DNA of 11,112 nucleotides from Chloroflexia bacterium (GTDB lineage: Bacteria; Chloroflexota; Chloroflexia; Thermomicrobiales; JALYUS01): the NCBI GenBank assembly GCA_025928215.1, contig JAICJW010000119.1, forward strand, positions 1 to 11,112. The letters are read 5' to 3'. The notes under the pieces are model-generated. The model had not been told where the DNA came from. It worked only from the letters and a program-made list of their open reading frames with translations, and searched no databases. A program made the position numbers and the translations under genes. Each line of letters begins with the position of its first letter. The first letter of the stretch is position 1. This document shows positions 5,649 to 11,112 of this stretch, piece after piece.

Positions 5649-6953
5649 ATGAGCGATGACGAGCGAACCCGGCTCGGAGGACCGCCCGGCGGACCACCCG
5701 GAGGGCAACCCGGCGGCTATGGTGCGCCGCCCGGTGGTCAGGGTGGGTATGGCGCTCCGCCGCCCCCGGCACAACCCGGCTACGGGGCACCTCCTCCGCA
5801 GCGCCCGGGTGGCTATAGCCCGCCCCCACCCGCGCAAGGCGGCTATGGCGCGCCGCCGTCGCAACCCGGCTACGGTCAGCCCCCACCGCAGCAAGGCGGC
5901 TACGGCCAACCGCCGCCGCCGCAGCAGGGCGGCTACGGTGCGCCGCCCCCACCGGCCGGCTCCGGGCCTGGCTATGGCCCGCCGCCGCAACGACCGGGTG
6001 GCTATGGCACGCCGCCGCCCCCCGCGCAATCCGGTTACGGTCAGCCGCCGGGCGGCTACGGCGCCCCGCCACCGCAACCGGGTGGCTATGGCGCGCCTCC
6101 GCCCGCATATCCCGGCGCACCGGGCGCCCGACCTGCTTCTTCCTTCGATGTCAACAACCTGATCGCCAGCCTGCGGCTCGGCGATCTGATCGCCCTCGGT
6201 GGGGCGGTGCTCTTTTTCTTCGCCAAGTTCTTGCCGAATGCCCGGTTCTCGGCGAATAGCGGCGTTACCGGCGCGTTCCGTTTCTCGGTGACGGGCAACG
6301 GCTGGGAAGCGTCCCGGAACATCTGGGACTTCCTGGAGATTGTCCTCATCCTCGCCGCGATCGCGACGCCGATCATCATCGGCATGAATCTGCTGCCGCA
6401 ATTCAAGGTGTTAAAGGGCTGGATCTATACCGTGATCGGCGGGGCGCTCGTCATCCTGACCATTATCGCCTTCATTGATGCGAAGAGCCAGGTGAACGGC
6501 GGTGTGGGTCTCTCCGTCGGCCCGTCTATCGGGTTCTTCCTCCTGATCATTTTCGGGCTGGCGGTCGTCGCGGGCGGCTTGATGAAGCAGGCGATCATCC
6601 CTGGCGACGACGCGGTCTCATTCGGTGGCGGCAGTGGTGCCCTCGCGGCGAATCGCGGTCCGCAGCCCTTCTCCAGCACGTATTACAGCGGCCAGCAGCC
6701 CCCGCAGGGCGGGTACGCGCAGCCCCCGCCGCCCCCCGGCGGCTACAGTCAGCCTCCGCCTGGTGGCTACGGTGCCCCGCCGCCCCCGGCCGGCTATGGC
6801 GCTCCGCCGCCACCCCAACACGGTGGCTACGGTCAACCGCCGCAGCAAGGTGGGTATGGCGGTCCCCCGCCGCCCCCGCCTCCTGGTGGCTATCGCCCAC
6901 CGCCCGGCGGCCCGGGTGGGTATGGCGGTCCCCCGCCGCCGCCGCAGCGGTAA
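5649..6953 (+). CDS. Four-helix membrane protein flanked by two Gly/Tyr/Pro-rich low-complexity domains
   Basis: A 434-residue protein in three parts. Residues about 10-160 are a low-complexity array of GYG(A/Q)PP-type units. Residues about 170-315 form a membrane core with four predicted helices (about 177-194, 228-248, 258-277, 293-312) and a longer loop between the first two. Residues about 345-434 are a second GGYG(A/Q/G)PPPP array. With an even helix number both repeat domains should lie on the same side, probably the cytoplasm. The layout recalls the Pro/Gln/Tyr-rich four-helix proteins of mycobacteria (34-kDa antigen group), but homology is not established. The ATG has GGGAGG eight bases upstream. 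Start, promoter and terminator are all well supported. Repeat codons vary (GGC/GGT, TAC/TAT, CCG/CCC), which argues for selection on the protein. Function unknown. Confidence 0.85.
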   Translation: MSDDERTRLGGPPGGPPGGQPGGYGAPPGGQGGYGAPPPPAQPGYGAPPPQRPGGYSPPPPAQGGYGAPPSQPGYGQPPPQQGGYGQPPPPQQGGYGAPPPPAGSGPGYGPPPQRPGGYGTPPPPAQSGYGQPPGGYGAPPPQPGGYGAPPPAYPGAPGARPASSFDVNNLIASLRLGDLIALGGAVLFFFAKFLPNARFSANSGVTGAFRFSVTGNGWEASRNIWDFLEIVLILAAIATPIIIGMNLLPQFKVLKGWIYTVIGGALVILTIIAFIDAKSQVNGGVGLSVGPSIGFFLLIIFGLAVVAGGLMKQAIIPGDDAVSFGGGSGALAANRGPQPFSSTYYSGQQPPQGGYAQPPPPPGGYSQPPPGGYGAPPPPAGYGAPPPPQHGGYGQPPQQGGYGGPPPPPPPGGYRPPPGGPGGYGGPPPPPQR

Positions 6954-6995
6954 CGCGGCGGGCATGCGCGCGGTGATGACGCGGCACCGACGACG

Positions 6996-7024
6996 AACGG
7001 CAGGGCGTGATGCCCTGCCGTTTT
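6996..7024 (+). terminator. Intrinsic terminator after the repeat-rich membrane protein gene
   Basis: A perfect 11-base stem, AACGGCAGGGC (6996-7006) paired with GCCCTGCCGTT (7012-7022), closes a five-base loop GTGAT. It ends in TTTT (7021-7024). It begins 43 bases after the stop codon. The next gene's start codon lies only 20 bases further on. Confidence 0.88.
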
Positions 7025-7044
7025 CCACGCATGGCGGGCGGGCG

Positions 7045-8187
7045 ATGGCCGCGCGCGGGGTTTTCGTCGTATGCGCCATCTCACTCATCGTCTCGGGATG
7101 CGGGGCGAAACCCACACCGCCCACCGCGCCGATCCGCACGCATCTGGAGGATGCCGCCGCGTTCCTCCCCCAGATACCGGATGCGACACCGTGGCAGCGG
7201 TTCACCTTCAACGACTGGGAGCGGCTGCGGGCGCGCGCGGGGCTTGGCGATACGCCGGTCACCGACTGGGGAACGGGCACGCACAGCAAGGATGTGGATG
7301 CCCTGCAAGGGTGGCTCCTCCCGCCCGGTTCGGTCGCCGCCGCTGGCGCGCTCGGGCCTCTTGGCATGGACGCGGCGACGATCCGGTGGCAGGCGGCGCT
7401 CGACGGTGCTGACGGTCGCCCCGTTACGCGCCTTGTCACCGCCGCCCCGCGCGATGCACGCCCGAAAGAGGTCGGTGCGATCCTCGCTCCGCTCGGTTAT
7501 GTCCCGGCAGCGGCAACGCCTTTCACGCAAGCCAATGGACCGCTGGCCACCGTGCGTGCCTCCGGCGCCGCGCCGTTGCCCGTGCTGCTCGATAGCGACG
7601 CGGCGGCACTCGTCGCCTCACCGAGTGCGCTCGTCACCGTCCATGACGCGGCGCTTCTCCCGGACGCCGTCGCGGCAGCGGCGCCCGATGGCGCGAACCT
7701 CGAGGACATCCCCTTCTTCCATGGATTGATCGCGGGGATCAGCGATGTTGAGGCGATGGTCATGTTCCGGATCGGCGCGGATGGTTATCGCGATGCGACC
7801 GCGCCCACGCTCGATGCGCCATATCTCCCTTTCGACGCGCTCGGCGCCGCGCTCCACATCACGGATGCGGGCGCGCAGTACGTCACGCTCGCGTTTCATG
7901 TCCGGGCGCTCCCCGGCGGACGGCTGCCGGAAGGGATGGCGGAGTGGTGGGCAACGCGCTTCGGCCTCGATCAACCCGATCCCCGTGTCGAATATCTCGA
8001 GGCATTCGGCAATGATGGCTGGCTCTTCGCTCGCTACCGTATCCGCTCCCCGGATGAACGGCTCGGCGGCGTGCCGCGCGGCGAAATCCCCTTCTGGCAG
8101 CATGTCACAACGTGGCAGGCTGTCCATCAGCGGTGGGCGAACTTCGCACCGCGCACAGCGGATCCCATTCCCCGCATCGGTATGTGA
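7045..8187 (+). CDS. Lipoprotein of unknown function
   Basis: A 380-residue protein with a classic lipoprotein signal: MAARG, a hydrophobic stretch, and the lipobox V16-S17-G18-Cys19. It should be processed by signal peptidase II and anchored to the outer face of the membrane. The mature chain is Ala/Asp/Pro-rich, without further membrane segments. Segments such as 'FTFNDWERLRARAG' near its start and 'VEYLEAFGNDGWLFARY' near its end look globular, but I recognise no domain; an enzyme motif is not apparent. The ATG at 7045 is chosen because it gives a compact signal peptide; only a G-rich, weak ribosome site precedes it. It lies 20 bases after a strong terminator, so it depends on read-through or on a promoter inside the upstream gene. 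Confidence 0.75.
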   Translation: MAARGVFVVCAISLIVSGCGAKPTPPTAPIRTHLEDAAAFLPQIPDATPWQRFTFNDWERLRARAGLGDTPVTDWGTGTHSKDVDALQGWLLPPGSVAAAGALGPLGMDAATIRWQAALDGADGRPVTRLVTAAPRDARPKEVGAILAPLGYVPAAATPFTQANGPLATVRASGAAPLPVLLDSDAAALVASPSALVTVHDAALLPDAVAAAAPDGANLEDIPFFHGLIAGISDVEAMVMFRIGADGYRDATAPTLDAPYLPFDALGAALHITDAGAQYVTLAFHVRALPGGRLPEGMAEWWATRFGLDQPDPRVEYLEAFGNDGWLFARYRIRSPDERLGGVPRGEIPFWQHVTTWQAVHQRWANFAPRTADPIPRIGM

Positions 8188-8189
8188 GA

Positions 8190-8231
8190 GACCGTAGACC
8201 GTGGGCAGTGAGCAGTGAGCAGTGGGCAGCA
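8190..8231. repeat. Tandem heptanucleotide array, second type
   Basis: Six consecutive 7-base units: GACCGTA, GACCGTG, GGCAGTG, AGCAGTG, AGCAGTG, GGCAGCA. The array starts right after the lipoprotein stop codon. The unit sequence is unrelated to the AGTCCT heptamers at 4332-4394, but the period and the position just after a gene are the same. Confidence 0.75.
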
Positions 8232-8264
8232 AACCATCCGCTTCGTCGGTGGTTCGTTGCCCAC
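8222..8264 (+). other. Imperfect hairpin downstream of the lipoprotein gene
   Basis: GTGGGCA (8222-8228, inside the heptamer array) pairs with TGCCCAC (8258-8264). Inside, AACCA (8232-8236) pairs with TGGTT (8250-8254), with a bulged base and a CCG/CGG top stem. It could end transcription of the lipoprotein gene, but no U tract follows, so it may instead protect the 3' end or be a by-product of the repeat. Confidence 0.45.
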
Positions 8265-8305
8265 TCCGAGTGTACGTTCTTCACACAGAGAGGGTGTGGT
8301 AGACT

Positions 8306-8323
8306 CATGCATCATTATGCATG
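8306..8323. promoter_or_regulatory. Perfect palindrome, probable operator upstream of the URO-D-like gene
   Basis: CATGCAT (8306-8312) and ATGCATG (8317-8323) are perfect 7-base inverted arms around CATT. The palindrome directly follows TAGACT (8300-8305), a four-of-six match to a -10 box, although no good -35 box precedes it. A CACAC/GTGTG pair lies just upstream (8282-8298). Its place about 78 bases before the GTG start fits a repressor site over a transcription start. Confidence 0.45.
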
Positions 8324-8400
8324 GGATACGGGGCAACGGGCGGGGCGCGCGGCGCGGACGAGCATCAGGGCGGTGGAGACCGCGAGGTAGGAGGCATCCG

Positions 8401-9348
8401 GTGGAGGAAATGACACGGACTGAGCGGGTACGCGCCGCAATGAGCGGTCGGTCAGTGGATCGGCTTCCCCTCTGTTTCTGGCATCACTTCCGTCCCGGCG
8501 GTTCCGGCGCGCGTAGGGCCGAGGCGACCCTCCGCTTCTTCGACCAGGAGTTTGACCTCGACATTGTCAAGGTCATGCCGGATCTCCCCTACCCCTTCCC
8601 GCGCCACGCGGTGCGCGCGCCGGAGGATTGGGCGCTGATCGAGCCGGTCGCTCCCGATCAAGGGATGTTCGGCCAGCGGCTCGTCGCCACTCGGATGCTG
8701 CGCGAGGCGCTCGGGCCGGAGACGCCCATTATCCTGACGATCTACAACCCCGTGGCTGAAGTTCGCCACTTCGCCGCCGACGCCGAGACCTTCCATCGCC
8801 ACCTGCGCGAGCATCCCGCCGCCATTCATCACGCGCTCGGGATCATCGCGGAGAATCTGCAACGGAACATCGCCGCCGCGATCGCCGCCGGCGCGGACGG
8901 CGTCTACTACGCGCTGCAGGGCATCACGAGCGACGATCTGGGCGAAATGGGCTACCGGGAGTTCGGCCGCCCGTATGATTTCATCGCCCTGCGTGGCGCG
9001 GAGAGTGGCTGGCTCAATGTCTGCCATGTCCATGGCGATCACGATTTGCTGATGGACCTCGCGATTGATTATCCCGTCCCGGTGCTCAGTTGGAGCGATC
9101 GCCTGACGGGGCTGTCGCTGCGCGAGGTGCGCCTGAAGAGCGACAAATGCTTCATGGGTGGGTTGCATGAGTTCGGGGCGCTCGCCGCGGGAGACGAGCG
9201 CGCGTTGATTGCCGAAGCGCAAGACGCAGTGGAGCAAACGGGTGGGCGGAAACTGATCCTCGCGAATGGCTGCTCGGTGCCGGATGAGACACCGCACGCA
9301 CACCTTCAGCGGGCACGCGCAGCGCTCGCGAACATCCAGCCGACGTAA
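8401..9348 (+). CDS. Uroporphyrinogen-decarboxylase-fold protein (URO-D / MtaA-like, not HemE)
   Basis: A 315-residue cytosolic protein of the URO-D superfamily, which includes heme decarboxylase HemE and corrinoid or thiol methyltransferases (MtaA, CmuA). 'MTRTERVRAAMSGRSVDRLP' (4-23) is the family N-terminus; 'AAGADGVYYALQG' (162-174), 'NVCHVHGDHDLL' (206-217), 'SWSDR' (230-234), 'GGLHE' (253-257) and 'ANGCSVPDETP' (288-298) follow in order. The HemE signature with the FMRQAGR-type motif is absent; CFWHHF stands there. In MtaA-like enzymes zinc is bound by H-x-C and a distant Cys; here H209, His211 in place of Cys, and Cys291 align. The GTG at 8401 is chosen for TAGGAGG six bases upstream; the ATG at 8410 has too short a spacing. 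Substrate unknown; probably a methyl-transfer or decarboxylation enzyme. Confidence 0.83.
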   Translation: MEEMTRTERVRAAMSGRSVDRLPLCFWHHFRPGGSGARRAEATLRFFDQEFDLDIVKVMPDLPYPFPRHAVRAPEDWALIEPVAPDQGMFGQRLVATRMLREALGPETPIILTIYNPVAEVRHFAADAETFHRHLREHPAAIHHALGIIAENLQRNIAAAIAAGADGVYYALQGITSDDLGEMGYREFGRPYDFIALRGAESGWLNVCHVHGDHDLLMDLAIDYPVPVLSWSDRLTGLSLREVRLKSDKCFMGGLHEFGALAAGDERALIAEAQDAVEQTGGRKLILANGCSVPDETPHAHLQRARAALANIQPT

Positions 9349-9358
9349 ACGTGCGATA

Positions 9359-9374
9359 TGTACGCGTTCGTACA
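9359..9374. promoter_or_regulatory. Inverted repeat upstream of the ECF sigma gene
   Basis: TGTACG (9359-9364) and CGTACA (9369-9374) are perfect inverted arms around CGTT. The element begins 10 bases after the stop codon of the URO-D-like gene. It is a plausible dimer-binding site for control of the following sigma gene. Confidence 0.4.
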
Positions 9375-9382
9375 ACGTGAAA

Positions 9383-9398
9383 GTCCACCCGGGTGGAC
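9383..9398. promoter_or_regulatory. Perfect 16-base palindrome next to the sigma-gene ribosome site
   Basis: GTCCACCCGGGTGGAC reads the same on both strands, with no spacer. It ends one base before the GGAGGT ribosome site (9399-9404). It could be an operator; in RNA, pairing would be limited because a loop must open its centre. Confidence 0.45.
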
Positions 9399-9415
9399 GG
9401 AGGTGCCGCAGTGCA

Positions 9416-10081
9416 ATGGGGGCCGTAATAGCGGTGGCTGAGTCCGCTCCGATCACGACGCCGAGCCGGGCAATGCTGCTGCGTGCGATCGCCGCGCGCC
9501 GCGTCGCCCGCGATCCGTCGTCATCTTCTCCCCCGCTCGCCGAAGTGGATGAAGCGACGCTCATTCATCAGGCGCGGGAAGGGAGTCGCGAAGCCTTCGG
9601 CCTGCTCTACGAGCGGCACCGCGCAACGATTGCGCGTTATGTCGCCGCTCGCATCCGCGACGCGTCGGATTCCGAGGACCTCACCGAAGCGATCTTCGAG
9701 AGTGCGTGGCGGGCGATGGGCCGCTACCGCGAGCAAGGCGTCCCGTTCCTCGCGTGGCTCTATCGCCTCGCGCACAACCGCGTCGTGGATCACTACCGCG
9801 CCCTCCGGCCAACCGTCACACTGATTCCCGAAGTTCACGAGAGCATCGAAGATACCAGTGCGCCGCTCGATCTCAACATTGATTCGGCGGATCTCCTCAA
9901 GGCCCTCCACGCGCTCACCGATGATCAGCGGGATGTGATCGTTCTGCGCTTCGTCCAGGGGATGAGCGGGCGGGAGGTTGCTCAGGCGATGGACAAGCGA
10001 GAGGACGCGATCCGCGCGTTGCAGTTCCGCGCGCTGGCGACGTTGCGGCGCATCCTCGCCGGTGAAGAGATTCAGACCTGA
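9416..10081 (+). CDS. ECF-type RNA polymerase sigma factor
   Basis: A 221-residue sigma-70 family protein. Region 2 (about residues 47-130) shows 'EGSREAFGLLYERHRATI', 'DSEDLTEAIFESAW' and 'FLAWLYRLAHNRVVDHYR', the core-binding and -10-recognition helices. Region 4 (about 163-215) shows 'LTDDQRDVIVLRFVQGMSGREVAQAM', the -35-binding helix-turn-helix. Regions 1 and 3 are missing, as in ECF factors. The N-terminal 45 residues are non-conserved. ATG 9416 has GGAGGT at 11 bases, a slightly long spacing; ATG 9473 is an alternative that would lose the first 19 residues. No anti-sigma gene follows: the next gene is convergent with a nine-base gap. Control may come from the two palindromes upstream or from the long N-terminus. 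Confidence 0.87.
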   Translation: MGAVIAVAESAPITTPSRAMLLRAIAARRVARDPSSSSPPLAEVDEATLIHQAREGSREAFGLLYERHRATIARYVAARIRDASDSEDLTEAIFESAWRAMGRYREQGVPFLAWLYRLAHNRVVDHYRALRPTVTLIPEVHESIEDTSAPLDLNIDSADLLKALHALTDDQRDVIVLRFVQGMSGREVAQAMDKREDAIRALQFRALATLRRILAGEEIQT

Positions 10082-10090
10082 CGCGTGCCC

Positions 10091-11086
10091 TTAGAGCGCT
10101 GGCGGTAGGCCGAATGCCGGGAACTGCCCGGCGCCAAACGTTGTGATCGCCCCGATGGCGCCGTCCTCGATGCGTAGCACATCAAGTTTGAACGCCCGGA
10201 ACATGGTTTCGCCCGGCCGACGGAGGTAGCTTGCGGCAGCGGGCATTCGGTTGGCCTGCGTCGGCATCAGTCGCCAATCGCCGTCCCGCTTCTCTCCAAA
10301 CGCGCGCTCAAGGAGGGGCGCGATCGCCGCGAGACCTTCGAAGCGGTATGGATACGGCGGCATCGTGATCCGAATGTCTCGCGCTGCGATTGCCACGACC
10401 GCCGCTGCGTCGCAGCGTTCGTGGGCGTCAATGAACCGCGTGAGCAGCGCCCGCTCCCCTTCGCTCGGCTCCCGTGCGGACCAATCCGCGCGTCGCGCCG
10501 GTAGATGCGCCTGCATCGTCGCGCGTGCTCGCTGGAGCGCGCTGTTCGCCGCAGCGATGGTTGTCTCGAGGAGGGATGCCGCCTCGCTGGCCGGCCAGCC
10601 GAGCACGTCGCGCACGATCAACGCCGCGCGCTGTCTCGGTGGCAGGACCTGCAACGTGGCGAGGAAGGCGAGCGCGATCGTCTCCCGTTCGACGGCGATC
10701 GCGTCCGGCTGTCCGTCGCTCGGCGCAACCTCGTCCAGCAATCGGTCCGGGTATGGCTGGAGCCACGGCACCTCCGCGACGGAGTGCACCATCGTGAGAC
10801 GACGGGAGTTCCGCCGGAGCAGGTCGAGGCATATGTTCGTTGCGATGCGGTAGAGCCACGCCCGGAACAATGCGTCGCCTTCGAAGCGGTCGCGGTTGCG
10901 CCACGCGCGCAGGAATGTCTCCTGCACGGCGTCTTCCGCGTCGTCGAACGAGGCGAGCATCCGGTAGCAGTGGATGTGCAGTTCGCGCCGATAGCGCTCG
11001 GTGAGGGCCGCGGAAGCCCCGTGGTAACCCGCCCAGGCGGGGACCAAGTACCGGGGGTTAAATAAAAAAGCTCCCCATAGCCCCAC
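10091..11086 (-). CDS. SigX5-type ECF sigma factor with C-terminal SnoaL-like domain
   Basis: A 331-residue protein of the sigma-70 group with a fused SnoaL-like tail. Region 2 (about 27-95) contains 'YRRELHIHCYRMLASFDDA' (32-50) and 'EDAVQETFLRAW' (51-62). A characteristic linker 'EVPWLQPYPDRLLDEVAPSDG' follows at 105-125. Region 4 (about 136-195) contains 'LPPRQRAALIVRDVLGW' and 'NSALQRARATMQAHLP'. Residues about 212-325 are the SnoaL-like domain ('FIDAHERCDAAAVVAIAA', 'ITMPP'), which in such sigma factors takes the regulatory role that an anti-sigma factor plays elsewhere. The start is doubtful: the GTG at 11086 adds about 24 residues with no family resemblance, in unusually AT-rich DNA, and has no ribosome site. 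A TTG at 11047 is possible, or the true start is lost at the end. Confidence 0.85.
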   Translation of the reverse strand: MGLWGAFLFNPRYLVPAWAGYHGASAALTERYRRELHIHCYRMLASFDDAEDAVQETFLRAWRNRDRFEGDALFRAWLYRIATNICLDLLRRNSRRLTMVHSVAEVPWLQPYPDRLLDEVAPSDGQPDAIAVERETIALAFLATLQVLPPRQRAALIVRDVLGWPASEAASLLETTIAAANSALQRARATMQAHLPARRADWSAREPSEGERALLTRFIDAHERCDAAAVVAIAARDIRITMPPYPYRFEGLAAIAPLLERAFGEKRDGDWRLMPTQANRMPAAASYLRRPGETMFRAFKLDVLRIEDGAIGAITTFGAGQFPAFGLPPAL

Positions 11087-11112
11087 ACCATCGCCCGCAA
11101 CTAGGGGATAAA

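Noticed and set aside
5436..6401. Long minus-strand frames across the Gly-Tyr-Gly repeats joined to the small membrane genes
   Set aside because: Low-complexity GC-rich repeats leave all frames open. The real small genes start at 5432 and 5232, supported by a four-base overlap and coherent membrane helices.
5649..6953. Possible CRISPR-like or satellite array in the repeat-rich gene
   Set aside because: The units are contiguous, codon-phased and variable in sequence, with no spacers. They encode a peptide repeat.
6618..7044. Frames overlapping the 3' end of the repeat protein, including an extended lipoprotein start
   Set aside because: They are Arg/Pro-rich shadows of the repeat. The lipoprotein signal peptide starts at 7045, beyond the terminator.
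8112..8400. Short open frames in the heptamer and palindrome region
   Set aside because: They are composed of the heptamer repeat and antisense sequence, with no ribosome site and no domain.
8401..9348. HemE (heme biosynthesis uroporphyrinogen decarboxylase)
   Set aside because: The FMRQAGR-type signature is missing and no other heme genes are nearby. The C-terminal ANGCSVPDETP motif fits the wider URO-D superfamily.

Overview
This is a GC-rich bacterial window, most likely from a Chloroflexota genome. The best taxonomic evidence is the secreted protein at 1793-3103. It carries the 'VQYFDKSRME' and 'ERRALTYTPGNPPGF' signatures, which I associate with surface proteins of this phylum. A SigX5-type sigma factor with a SnoaL-like tail is also common in Chloroflexota and Actinobacteria. 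This placement rests on family recognition, not on a search. No rRNA, tRNA, CRISPR array, integrase or transposase was found.

Layout, left to right. (1) 1-1328, minus strand: a tight operon of a MerR-type DNA-binding protein, an ExeA/TnsC-like AAA+ ATPase and possibly a third gene running off the left edge. (2) 1329-1792: a gene-free stretch holding a nested inverted repeat. (3) 1793-3103, minus: a secreted lamin-tail-domain protein, divergent from an alpha/beta hydrolase (3192-4349, plus). (4) 4332-4394: a tandem heptanucleotide array that folds into a probable two-way terminator between the hydrolase and a convergent DinB-family protein. (5) 4393-5432, minus: DinB and two overlapping genes for very small membrane proteins. 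(6) 5649-6953, plus: a four-helix membrane protein flanked on both sides by Gly-Tyr-Gly/Pro-rich low-complexity repeats, with a good promoter and a textbook terminator. (7) 7045-8187, plus: a lipoprotein of unknown function. (8) 8188-8400: a second heptamer array, a hairpin and a palindrome. (9) 8401-9348, plus: a uroporphyrinogen-decarboxylase-fold protein. (10) Two convergent ECF sigma factor genes (9416-10081 plus; 10091-11086 minus), neither with an anti-sigma gene in view.

Most genes look like ordinary chromosomal content: surface proteins, small enzymes and ECF regulators. The parts most worth a second look are the MerR-ATPase operon, the doubly low-complexity membrane protein, the two unrelated heptamer arrays with hairpin potential, and the palindromes before the URO-D and sigma genes. 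I see no complete, clearly novel system. The left operon is cut by the window edge and is the best candidate for being part of one. The right-hand 70 bases differ in composition from the rest and leave the last sigma gene's start uncertain, so the window may be a whole contig with ragged ends.
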